Below are positions 53,176 to 60,869 of a stretch of 63,718 bases of DNA, in pieces (positions within the stretch are counted from its first letter, which is position 1; the number at the start of each line of letters is the position of its first letter). This DNA comes from an uncultured Eubacteriales bacterium (GTDB lineage: Bacteria > Bacillota > Clostridia > Oscillospirales > Acutalibacteraceae), in contig CAKUVH010000008.1 in NCBI GenBank assembly GCA_934695425.1, positions 1 to 63,718 of the forward strand, written 5' to 3'. A program made the translations under genes and the position numbers. Below the pieces are notes generated by a model, which saw only the letters and a program-made list of their open reading frames with translations, did not search any database and was not told the origin of the DNA.

Positions 53176-55326
53176 TTAACTAAATATTCCGTTTCTGATA
53201 TTCTCAAGTTCCATTGCATCTTTTACGTCTTTTACTATTCGTCTGGAAATTGAATCCAGATTCATTCTCCTTATATGAGATACTATCATTTTTTCTACAT
53301 CTTCGCGTTTTAAAGAATTTGCCATTATTTCTTTTTTTATTTTTGATAAATCCGTTTTTTCTTCTTTTTGCGGAAGAATATTTTTAACTTCTTTATTTTT
53401 AACTTTTTCAACCGGTTTGGATTTTTTCTCTTTTTTCTCGATAGTTTCCGGCGCACTCTGTTGAGGTTCTTCTTTATAGACCATGTAATCTTCTGCCGGG
53501 GGAGTGTATGCTGCGTCGGAAATTTTGTATGAATCGTTTATTAAGATTTTTTCTCGTACATTTCCTACTTTGTTTGTCAGGTGCGTAAGTTTTTTGCTTA
53601 CGTGTTCTTCATTTAGCTCTTTGTTTATGGTGCTGAATGTCGAACGCCTGTTGACAAGGGGAGATAAAAATTTGGTGATATTATTAAGTACATTAGTTTG
53701 AACTTCGGTTTTTACAAGTTTTGTTTCATTTTTTAATTTCGGGACTACTTTGTAAATGTCTTCTTTGTTTATAATTTTGGAATCCAGGTTTACGATATCA
53801 ACTCTATGAGTTAGGGCCTGCGGTTTTTCGTAATAAATTTCGTTTTCGTAAGTTTTGTTATTTTTAATTTTATATTTTTGGTGTATATCGTTTTGTTTTA
53901 TTATATTTATATTTTTCTGAATTTCTTTGTTTTGCTCTTGTATGTCCTTTATGTGTTTGGTTTCCAAAATTTTGTTTATAATCGTGTTTGAATCGGTATG
54001 CTCAAGATTATCGGTTTCAAGATTCGTGTTTTTGTATATTAAATCTTTGGAATTTAATTTTATTAATCTTGATATTTTTTGAATATTTGACTCTTTTTCG
54101 GAAATAATATTATTTTTATTTTCCACAAAATCAAATATGCGTTGATATTTTTGATTTTTTATTTTGAATTCTTTTGAAATTATATTTTTATCTTTAATAA
54201 TTTCGTCGAATTTGTTGCTTATGAGATATTTATATTTATTTAAGTTTTGCTTTTCGGTTTCTAAATTTTCAATGTTTTCACTTTCAACATTTATGTTTTT
54301 TCTGTTTATAAGTTTATGAGAAACATCAAAAACATTTTTGCCGCCGTATATGGTTTGGTTTTCGTAAGAATCTTTTACTTTTTTTATGTTTTTTGAAATT
54401 GAGCTTGTTTCAATTTCGGTGGAGTCAAGAATGTTTTTAACAAATGAATTTACTCTTGTTAAAAAATCTACGTGGGTAAATTTTTTGGTCTTTTTAATTC
54501 GAGGAGAAATTTTAGAAATATTTTCAAGAATATTTTCTTCGTAGAATTGTGTAGACTCCGGGGTTATTTCTTCGGTGCTTTGAGTTATGTTCCTGTTTAT
54601 TAATTTTCCGGAATATGCACGATTCGACGATTCGGGTTTTGAATCCGGGATTTTGCTTTCAGGCGGTTTGATGTTAATTAATTCGGTTCTAAAACTTTTA
54701 TCTTGGTAATTTTGAGTATTAAAAATTCTGTGCGTAAGAGTTTTCTTGTTTACAACAGCACTTAGAACACTTGAATATGTCCTCCTGATATTTTCAAGCG
54801 TTCTTAAATTAATATTATTTAAAATTCCCGAATTACGGGGGGTTAAATCATCTTGGAGTGATTTTTTTTTTGAACTCTCCAAAAACGATTTTAAAATTTC
54901 ATTGAGCTTATCTTCGTCAAAAGAATTACTTGAAATAACTTCAAGATTTTTTATTTGATTTCTGGATAGCTTATGACTTACTTTTAAAATCTCGTTTTGA
55001 AGTTGATTAAGTATCTGCTCACGTACGACTGTATTGTTTTGAACAAAAACATTTTGATCGCTTTGAGCCGCACGAAGTTGAAATAAAAGGTCAATTATTT
55101 TTCCTAATACGTCTTCGTAGAGAGATGACGTGCCGGAATAATCATAAATCAATTGGCTTTGAGGAGAATCATTCTCACCGAAATTGTCAATCAAAGACGC
55201 CATTGAGTTATGATTTATAAAATAATTGCAAAAGCTTTTATTATTTTTTAAAGTTATTAAATTACCGGATGGTTTGACGTTTGTCATAGCTTTTATTCCG
55301 GTTGAATTAATGCTTTTTTCTTTCAT
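53176..55326 (-). CDS. Large Asn/Lys/Ile-rich protein with internal repeats; ruler candidate
   Basis: 716 residues, no membrane segment. It is unlike its neighbours: very rich in Asn, Lys, Ile and Glu, largely extended or helical, with a short motif returning at uneven intervals (VSHKLSRNQ, LTHRIFNTQ, VSHKLINRKN, LTHRVDIVN, KLTHLTNK). The C-terminal 60 residues are charged and helical (KREDVEKMIVSHIRRMNL). It sits between the coiled-coil protein and the hub, so it could be the length ruler, a sheath clamp, or a cargo scaffold. No family recognised. Confidence 0.6.
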   Translation of the reverse strand: MKEKSINSTGIKAMTNVKPSGNLITLKNNKSFCNYFINHNSMASLIDNFGENDSPQSQLIYDYSGTSSLYEDVLGKIIDLLFQLRAAQSDQNVFVQNNTVVREQILNQLQNEILKVSHKLSRNQIKNLEVISSNSFDEDKLNEILKSFLESSKKKSLQDDLTPRNSGILNNINLRTLENIRRTYSSVLSAVVNKKTLTHRIFNTQNYQDKSFRTELINIKPPESKIPDSKPESSNRAYSGKLINRNITQSTEEITPESTQFYEENILENISKISPRIKKTKKFTHVDFLTRVNSFVKNILDSTEIETSSISKNIKKVKDSYENQTIYGGKNVFDVSHKLINRKNINVESENIENLETEKQNLNKYKYLISNKFDEIIKDKNIISKEFKIKNQKYQRIFDFVENKNNIISEKESNIQKISRLIKLNSKDLIYKNTNLETDNLEHTDSNTIINKILETKHIKDIQEQNKEIQKNINIIKQNDIHQKYKIKNNKTYENEIYYEKPQALTHRVDIVNLDSKIINKEDIYKVVPKLKNETKLVKTEVQTNVLNNITKFLSPLVNRRSTFSTINKELNEEHVSKKLTHLTNKVGNVREKILINDSYKISDAAYTPPAEDYMVYKEEPQQSAPETIEKKEKKSKPVEKVKNKEVKNILPQKEEKTDLSKIKKEIMANSLKREDVEKMIVSHIRRMNLDSISRRIVKDVKDAMELENIRNGIFS

Positions 55327-55362
55327 TTTTTTATTACCGCCTTGAAATAATTAAATAGCTTT

Positions 55363-56010
55363 TTAGTAAGTTAAATTTTTAAGTTTTGTTTTTCTTAGAA
55401 TCAATTCTCTTTCGGAATTCGTTACTTTTATTCCCATATTTTCTACTTGTTTCACCAGGACGAAGTATTTTTCTCTTAGAGAATTAATTTGATTCTTAAG
55501 ATAAAATATTTCTTTTTTCATTTCGGACAATTGCTGAGACGGGATATTTCGATCCATTTTTATTTTTCTTTCCAATCTCTTAAGCTTTGCCTCGTTTATA
55601 ACTTTTTCTGCCATTTGTTTTCCCATACGGAGACGTTTTTCTTGAATTATTTCATTTTTTACTTTTATATCTTTTTCCAAGGCTTGTGTTTCCATTGTTA
55701 AAGCTTTTAATTCCGCAGCTTTTTTCTCGAGTTCACTCGGACCTGCTTCGGCTCTGACTTTCTCGGCTTCTCTCATCGCATCTAAGGTGATTAAATCAAT
55801 ATTAGATTTTTCATAATTGATTTTCTGCTCTTCTTTCCTTTTTTGCTTGTCCGCCATCAATTTTAATTCTTTTCGGGTATAAATTTTGATGGGAAGAAGA
55901 GCTTGAATTTTTTCTTTTACGGATTCTATTTCTAACTCTTTTTTCTTTAGGTCTTCGCGAAGTTTTTGGATATGGCGCTCAAGCGCAGACACGTGATTAT
56001 CAAGTTCCAT
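55363..56010 (-). CDS. Coiled-coil protein of the injection system
   Basis: 215 residues of nearly continuous helix with heptads (MELDNHVSALERHIQKLRED..., then KKELEIESVKEKIQALLPIK). No enzyme motif. It lies 30 bases after the second tube protein and 36 before the 716-residue protein and could be a chaperone for one of them, like gpO/FliJ-type coiled coils. Family not recognised. Confidence 0.65.
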   Translation of the reverse strand: MELDNHVSALERHIQKLREDLKKKELEIESVKEKIQALLPIKIYTRKELKLMADKQKRKEEQKINYEKSNIDLITLDAMREAEKVRAEAGPSELEKKAAELKALTMETQALEKDIKVKNEIIQEKRLRMGKQMAEKVINEAKLKRLERKIKMDRNIPSQQLSEMKKEIFYLKNQINSLREKYFVLVKQVENMGIKVTNSERELILRKTKLKNLTY

Positions 56011-56040
56011 AGAGATTCATCACCTTCTTAACTAATAATT

Positions 56041-57702
56041 TTAATCTTCTTGCATGGATTTTTCTCTGTTCTTTTTATATTCTTCGTTTTGTTTATCCGC
56101 TAATTTTTGCTGTTCTTTTGCTTTTGCGTCCTTTTTATCGCTTAAGGATTCGCTATATTTATCAAGTTCTTTTCGAGCTTCTTTATCTTTTTCGGAACGT
56201 GCGGCGGCTTGTTTTGCGTATTTTTCTCTTAATTCGTCGCCTTTGGCTTTGGCCTTTTCACGGTCTTCTTTGGTGCTTTCAAGATACTTGTTAACTTTTT
56301 CTTGTTGTTCGGCTTGTTTTTCTTTAACCTTTTCGAATTTTTCTTTGTTTGCCGCTTGATTTTCTTTTACTTTTTCTCCATGCTCTTTAATCTTCTCTTG
56401 CTGTTCGGCTTTGGCTTGTTCGGAAGCTGCAACTTGTTCAGCACGTTTTGCATTTTGTTCTTCCATTTGAGCTTTGCGCTCGTCACGAGCTTTTTCATAA
56501 TTTTCTTTAGTATTTTGCTCAATTTGTTTAGAACGCATTTCGGCATTTTTAGCTTCTTGCTCTTCGCCGGCTTTTTGAGCATCTTCGGCTTTCCAGGATT
56601 TTTCCTCTTCAAGATTTTTGGTGTATTCGTCAAGTTCTTGACGTTTAGCTTCATCTTTTGAGGCTCTGGATTTCTTAGCATCAATGCCCGCGAGCTCTTT
56701 CTTGAAGGCTTCTTTGGCTTCTTCGCTCATGCCTTCCATATCGGCTTCGCTGAGCTTGTTGCCATCTCTGAGCTTATCTTTAACTGCTTTTATTGCCTTG
56801 CTATCAGCTTCTTGCTGGTCTCTGACTTTCTTATCTTTGAGAGATTGTTTGAGCATTTTCTTAACATCATCGCTTACGTCCGAAAGAGCCTCGATAGCTG
56901 ATTCGTCCAATTCGCCGTCGGCAAGTTTTTTTGTTAATTCCCTGATTTTTTCAAGTTCTTTTTCTTTATTTTCTTTTTCTTTTTCCAAATCGCCAAGTTT
57001 TTCCGCCCATTTTTTTCTGTTCTTTTGGTAAGCGAGTTTTTCTTCTGCTCTTTTAGCATTTACTTCTGCCCGATCAGCACCGCTTATTCCGCCTATTGAA
57101 ATCATGGAAGTAGGCATAACGGTTATCGGCTCACGGGTGAGGCCGGTATGAGCTATAGTTAACTCCTCTATTAACATACCGCTATCGGTTGCGTCGAGGT
57201 CGGAAACTCTCCACTCTGTTATACCAAAAGATATAAAAGTATATTTTCCTCTTACGTTTCCGTATCTGTCATAAGCTATTATGGTTCCCAAAGCAGGGCC
57301 CTTTTCCAAAGTAGCTTGTGGACTGATAGACGCAGCCATTGCAAGTTTTAAAAGTCTTGCCATGCCGGTTCCGGGGGTAAGTGTTGCTGCCATTACGGCA
57401 AATTTATCAAGCATTTCCGGGAAGTGCAACATAAGGCCTCGGCTAAAACTTAGGGTATGCGAGGAAGTATCAGGCTGCCCGACCAATATACCATGGTCAT
57501 TTACGCCGCCCTCTTCTATAGTTCTTAGTTCTCTTGATATGGACAAACCCGAAACCGATTTAAAGCCAAATGTAAATTCATTGAGAGTAACAATAAACCT
57601 AAAGTTACCACTCAAATACTTTAAAGATGAAACATTTAAAGCCGGTATTTTGTGAAACCCCATATCAATAATCTGAGATCCTTGTTGAGCATCAAAAGCC
57701 AT
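56041..57702 (-). CDS. Second tube protein fused to a long charged helix
   Basis: 553 residues. Residues 1-~195 are a T4 gp19-type tube domain, clearly related to the main tube gene: FKSVSGLSISRELRTIEEGGVNDHG and GMLIEELTIAHTGLTREP mirror its counterpart. Residues ~205-553 are almost all Lys, Glu, Ala, Gln and predicted to be a very long helix or coiled coil. This is the tube-initiator position (Afp5-like). The extension is not usual for that protein. Good GAGAGGTG site. Confidence 0.82.
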   Translation of the reverse strand: MAFDAQQGSQIIDMGFHKIPALNVSSLKYLSGNFRFIVTLNEFTFGFKSVSGLSISRELRTIEEGGVNDHGILVGQPDTSSHTLSFSRGLMLHFPEMLDKFAVMAATLTPGTGMARLLKLAMAASISPQATLEKGPALGTIIAYDRYGNVRGKYTFISFGITEWRVSDLDATDSGMLIEELTIAHTGLTREPITVMPTSMISIGGISGADRAEVNAKRAEEKLAYQKNRKKWAEKLGDLEKEKENKEKELEKIRELTKKLADGELDESAIEALSDVSDDVKKMLKQSLKDKKVRDQQEADSKAIKAVKDKLRDGNKLSEADMEGMSEEAKEAFKKELAGIDAKKSRASKDEAKRQELDEYTKNLEEEKSWKAEDAQKAGEEQEAKNAEMRSKQIEQNTKENYEKARDERKAQMEEQNAKRAEQVAASEQAKAEQQEKIKEHGEKVKENQAANKEKFEKVKEKQAEQQEKVNKYLESTKEDREKAKAKGDELREKYAKQAAARSEKDKEARKELDKYSESLSDKKDAKAKEQQKLADKQNEEYKKNREKSMQED

Positions 57703-57728
57703 TTATCTTGCACCTCTCTAAAGTAAAC

Positions 57729-57941
57729 TTAAAGCTCGTCGCTTATGTCAAAAATATTTTTTCGATTCTTATTGGAATCAGCGTTCATTTTTTTATTTAT
57801 CTTAGAAACTTCATTACAGAATTTGATTCTTTCTCTGTGCGGAAGAAGCATTATTTCTTCCCTGGACCAATGAAAATAGTACGCCAAAAAAGCTATCTCT
57901 TCATATAGAACTTTGCTTGGATAACTTTTTAGGCTTCCCCG
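57729..57941 (-). CDS. Short eCIS protein (DUF6760-type), read by -1 frameshift
   Basis: 70 codons in the -1 frame relative to the hub chaperone. The text YPSKVLYEEIAFLAYYFHW, then SREEI and PHRERIKF, matches the short proteins found after the pfam12322-type gene in eCIS clusters. No ATG, GTG or TTG precedes the conserved part, whereas the overlap with the upstream gene holds a TTTTTTC heptamer (57947 down to 57941). So the likely product is a fusion to the chaperone made by slipping. Stop TAA at 57729-57731. Confidence 0.7.
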   Translation of the reverse strand, partial: RGSLKSYPSKVLYEEIAFLAYYFHWSREEIMLLPHRERIKFCNEVSKINKKMNADSNKNRKNIFDISDEL

Positions 57942-58303
57942 AAAAAAGGCGTTTCATACTCAAATCCATGACCGCATTTCGGGCAAACAACACTAATCAT
58001 CGGAGGCTCCACAGCATTTATTTTTTGATATAAATCTTGCAAATACGCCATATCAGCGGTAAATAAACTTTCTATAACATGTGCATCCACTCGATTTAAA
58101 GTACCTAAACTTTTTACAACTCTTTCGAGCAGCAAAATGCTAAGATAACCCGGATTCATTTTTACTCTTGGGTCATTTAGTGGCACAATTTCATCTGCCG
58201 CATTTGCAAGCCTCATAACTCCCTCTTTGTGAATTTCTCCGTTTTTGTCAACGTATCCGCGGGGTAACTCAAATTTTACTTCTGTTTCAAAAGGTAATGC
58301 CAT
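57929..58303 (-). CDS. T4-type baseplate hub assembly chaperone (pfam12322-like)
   Basis: 124 residues. ELPRGYVDKNGEIHKEGVM, NPGYLSILLLERVVKSLG and FTADMAYLQDLYQKIN match the family as it appears after the tube gene in eCIS loci, with the terminal CPKCGHGFE half zinc ribbon. In T4 the related gp26/gp51 act in hub assembly. The last codons contain T TTT TTC in frame (57947-57941), a slippery site leading into the next open frame. Confidence 0.85.
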   Translation of the reverse strand: MALPFETEVKFELPRGYVDKNGEIHKEGVMRLANAADEIVPLNDPRVKMNPGYLSILLLERVVKSLGTLNRVDAHVIESLFTADMAYLQDLYQKINAVEPPMISVVCPKCGHGFEYETPFFGEA

Positions 58304-58391
58304 TAATAATCACTCTTCCTCTTAAATTATATGCTTCTCTCCTCGCCGAAAAGCGAGGAGAAAAGTTAAAATATTAAATAATAAATTTCTA

Positions 58392-58919
58392 TTAGGGAGC
58401 TGCTGCTACGCTAACATCTCTCTTAATACCTTCGTGTGCGAGAGTAAGGGTCTCGATAAGAACCTGTGAGTCATCCGCACTAAGGTCGGTTGATTTATAA
58501 GACTTCGGCCATGCGTTTATAACAGTCCAGCTTGCTGTTGGAACACCGGCGTTGTTATAAACTATAATTTGTGCATTAACCGGAGTAAAATTATTTCCTT
58601 CCAAATAATCATTGAAGAAATTGTATAAGAGAGGATTTTGATATAAACCTTTCTCAAGAGTTATATCATCGTAGTTTACGAGTCCCGGAAGTTTTCTTGC
58701 TGTAAGATATCCGAATCCACCTTCTCTATATTCAGATACGTTAACATCGGATGAAAATCCCGATACAGATTTGAAAGATGTAGTTCCTAATCCATCAAAA
58801 TTTGCTGTAAATCTAAATCCTCTGATAGGTGCCGATAAACCACCTGATACGGTAGCACTGGTAGACAGTACTTCTGTACCTAATTCTTGAATACCGGTAG
58901 TAGCTAATCCGTCTGACAT
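58392..58919 (-). CDS. Inner tube protein (Hcp/gp19 type)
   Basis: 175 residues, the main tube subunit. FKSVSGFSSDVNVSEYREGGFG, LVNYDDITLEKGL and QVLIETLTLAHEGIKRDV (motifs quoted in part) are those of eCIS/TIGR02241-type tube proteins. It would stack as hexamers inside the sheath. The site AAAGGAG is 9 bases before the ATG. Follows the sheath, as is usual. Confidence 0.92.
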   Translation of the reverse strand: MSDGLATTGIQELGTEVLSTSATVSGGLSAPIRGFRFTANFDGLGTTSFKSVSGFSSDVNVSEYREGGFGYLTARKLPGLVNYDDITLEKGLYQNPLLYNFFNDYLEGNNFTPVNAQIIVYNNAGVPTASWTVINAWPKSYKSTDLSADDSQVLIETLTLAHEGIKRDVSVAAAP

Positions 58920-58954
58920 ATATAATCATTCTCCTTTCTTTTAAAATCTAATTA

Positions 58955-60682
58955 TTATTCACCTGTTTTTTGAGTAATTCTGAAGATTACAAATTCAGCA
59001 GGTTTAACAGGGGCAACACCGATTACGCAAATCATTCTTCCGTTATCGATATCATCCTTACTCATTGTGTTCGGGCCGATATCAACAAAGAATGCCTCTG
59101 AAGGTGAGCCTCCTACCAAAGCGCCGGATCTCCATACGCCTTCCAAGAACATCTCTATTGTACGTTGTACACGTGACCAGAGATTTGCATCGTTTGGCTC
59201 GAATACAACCCAGTTTGTATTTGCCTTGATAGATTCTTCAAGGTAAATGAAGAGACGTCTGACGTTGACATATTTCCAGAGTGGCTTGGACGAAGCTGTT
59301 CTTGCTCCCCAAACTCTTATTCCTGCACCCGGGAATTTCCTGATAAGGTTTACACCTTTCGGGTTCAATAAATCTTGTTCTGCAACACTGTAGTTAACAA
59401 ACAAACCTGTGCAGTTTGCGATAACTTCGTTTGCAGGAGCTTTATGAACACCTCTTGCATTGTCACTTCTTGCAAATATACCCATTATTGAGCCTGAAGG
59501 CGGAATAAAGGTATCTTTTTTATCAAGAGGATCAAATACTTGAATCCACGGATGATACATAGCGCAGTAATCGCTGTCTACGATATCTCTGTGTTTTAGG
59601 ATGTCTGTAACTGTTTTTGCAGTCATCGGAACATCTAAAACAGCAAATCTGCTTGCCAAGTTTTCACAGTGTGAAACCAATGAAAGCTGTACATTTGCGC
59701 TTACGATTCCCGGAACAGCCATTATGCTTACATCGGTGTTGTCGATGAATGACTGGATACCGGTTCTTGCTCCGGGGCCTTCATCTTTACCGATAAAGTC
59801 GGCATCGGTGAGGCTTGCAGCTGTACCGTTAAATCCTCCGGAAAGTGTTACTTTCATAACTTCGCCTTTGCCCGAGAATACTTGTTTCACTACATCCATC
59901 GGTGATACAGCTTCATCGGTTGGTTGAGCTTTTACAGAAACAATTTCCGATTTGGACATAACTTTTTCTATGAATGACGGAGCTGATGAATTAAATGTTA
60001 CGCCGCTGTATTTTTCGACTTCTCCTTTGTAATCCACAACTACATCAAGTTCACATGAATTTACTGTAAATTTAGGTAAAAGTCCTGCGTCAACAACATC
60101 TCCTTCGAAAGGTTCCGCAAAACTTACGAGGTCGCCGGCGACATTGGTAATTAATCCAAATTGTTCCTCTTCTCCACCTTTGACACATACTACGTCGCCA
60201 ACATTAAATCCGGCAACACTTTTGAAGCGATATTTTCCTTCACCTAAGTCTTCTAATATTTGAGTTTTGCTATTGCTCACTTCTTCAAATGAGACTATTA
60301 TTGAATTTCCCCATGCACCAGGGTTAATTGCGGAGATGCTTATAACTCCGTCTTTCCCTTGTTTACATGAAGCTTTTGCAATTGTAGCATCCGCAGGTGC
60401 TACACGCATAACAAATGCTCTTGAACCGCCGTTTGCAAAAAATTGATTTACTGCATGAGCTAAGAATCTGTATTGACCAAATTCATTTTCATGCAAATAA
60501 CCGCCAAATTTTCTGCTAAAATCTGATGGACCGGTTACTAAAACAGGCATACCTACTATAGGACCTTTTTCAGCAACACCAATAAATCCTGCTGTACTTG
60601 TTCCCACGCCCTGCATGGGGGTTGGACCGCTATCGAATTCTTCGATATAGACTCCCGGAGATAAATACTCTGCCATAATCAT
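58955..60682 (-). CDS. Contractile sheath protein
   Basis: 575 residues. The start LSPGVYIEEFDSGPTPMQGV and the end VEFVIFRI-type region (VAPVKPAEFVIFRITQKTGE) are classic sheath ends, which exchange between subunits to form the mesh. The central GARTASSKPLWKYVNVRRLF and the SYSV-like core are the conserved sheath fold. A single sheath gene is present, where Afp has three. Unusual start: a strong site AAAGGAG at 60720-60726 is 37 bases from the ATG but is brought to 8 by the hairpin at 60686-60714. Confidence 0.96.
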   Translation of the reverse strand: MIMAEYLSPGVYIEEFDSGPTPMQGVGTSTAGFIGVAEKGPIVGMPVLVTGPSDFSRKFGGYLHENEFGQYRFLAHAVNQFFANGGSRAFVMRVAPADATIAKASCKQGKDGVISISAINPGAWGNSIIVSFEEVSNSKTQILEDLGEGKYRFKSVAGFNVGDVVCVKGGEEEQFGLITNVAGDLVSFAEPFEGDVVDAGLLPKFTVNSCELDVVVDYKGEVEKYSGVTFNSSAPSFIEKVMSKSEIVSVKAQPTDEAVSPMDVVKQVFSGKGEVMKVTLSGGFNGTAASLTDADFIGKDEGPGARTGIQSFIDNTDVSIMAVPGIVSANVQLSLVSHCENLASRFAVLDVPMTAKTVTDILKHRDIVDSDYCAMYHPWIQVFDPLDKKDTFIPPSGSIMGIFARSDNARGVHKAPANEVIANCTGLFVNYSVAEQDLLNPKGVNLIRKFPGAGIRVWGARTASSKPLWKYVNVRRLFIYLEESIKANTNWVVFEPNDANLWSRVQRTIEMFLEGVWRSGALVGGSPSEAFFVDIGPNTMSKDDIDNGRMICVIGVAPVKPAEFVIFRITQKTGE

Positions 60683-60685
60683 CTC

Positions 60686-60714
60686 GGTTCTCTACTAGGT
60701 TAGTAGCAAGAACC
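60686..60714 (-). promoter_or_regulatory. Hairpin between the sheath ribosome-binding site and its start
   Basis: On the minus strand GGTTCT, two bulged bases, CTACTA, loop ACC, TAGTAG, AGAACC. If it forms, the bases from AAAGGAG (60726-60720) to the ATG at 60682 shrink from 37 to 8. T4 gene 25 is a described case of this design. Confidence 0.65.
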
Positions 60715-60753
60715 TTTCACTCCTTTCTGACACTTAAAATATAATTTAAATTT

Positions 60754-60795
60754 ACTTTGAAAGCTATTTGAAATGCTTCAGATTTCTTTCAAAGT
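60754..60795 (-). other. Inverted repeat in the leader of the sheath gene
   Basis: Perfect arms ACTTTGAAAG and CTTTCAAAGT 22 bases apart, plus a second, short one GCGAG-CTCGC just to the right (60801-60815). Both lie in the 187-base gap before the sheath gene, where a processing site or partial terminator would tune sheath output. Confidence 0.4.
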
Positions 60796-60869
60796 ACTAT
60801 GCGAGCAAAAACTCGCTTTATTTAACTAATAAAATAGGGAAATGAGCCCTAATTTACTGTTAATCGAAG

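Noticed and set aside
57708..57908. Plus-strand frame over the short eCIS gene
   Set aside because: It is the opposite strand of the -1 frame that carries the conserved YFHW motif; no ribosome-binding site.
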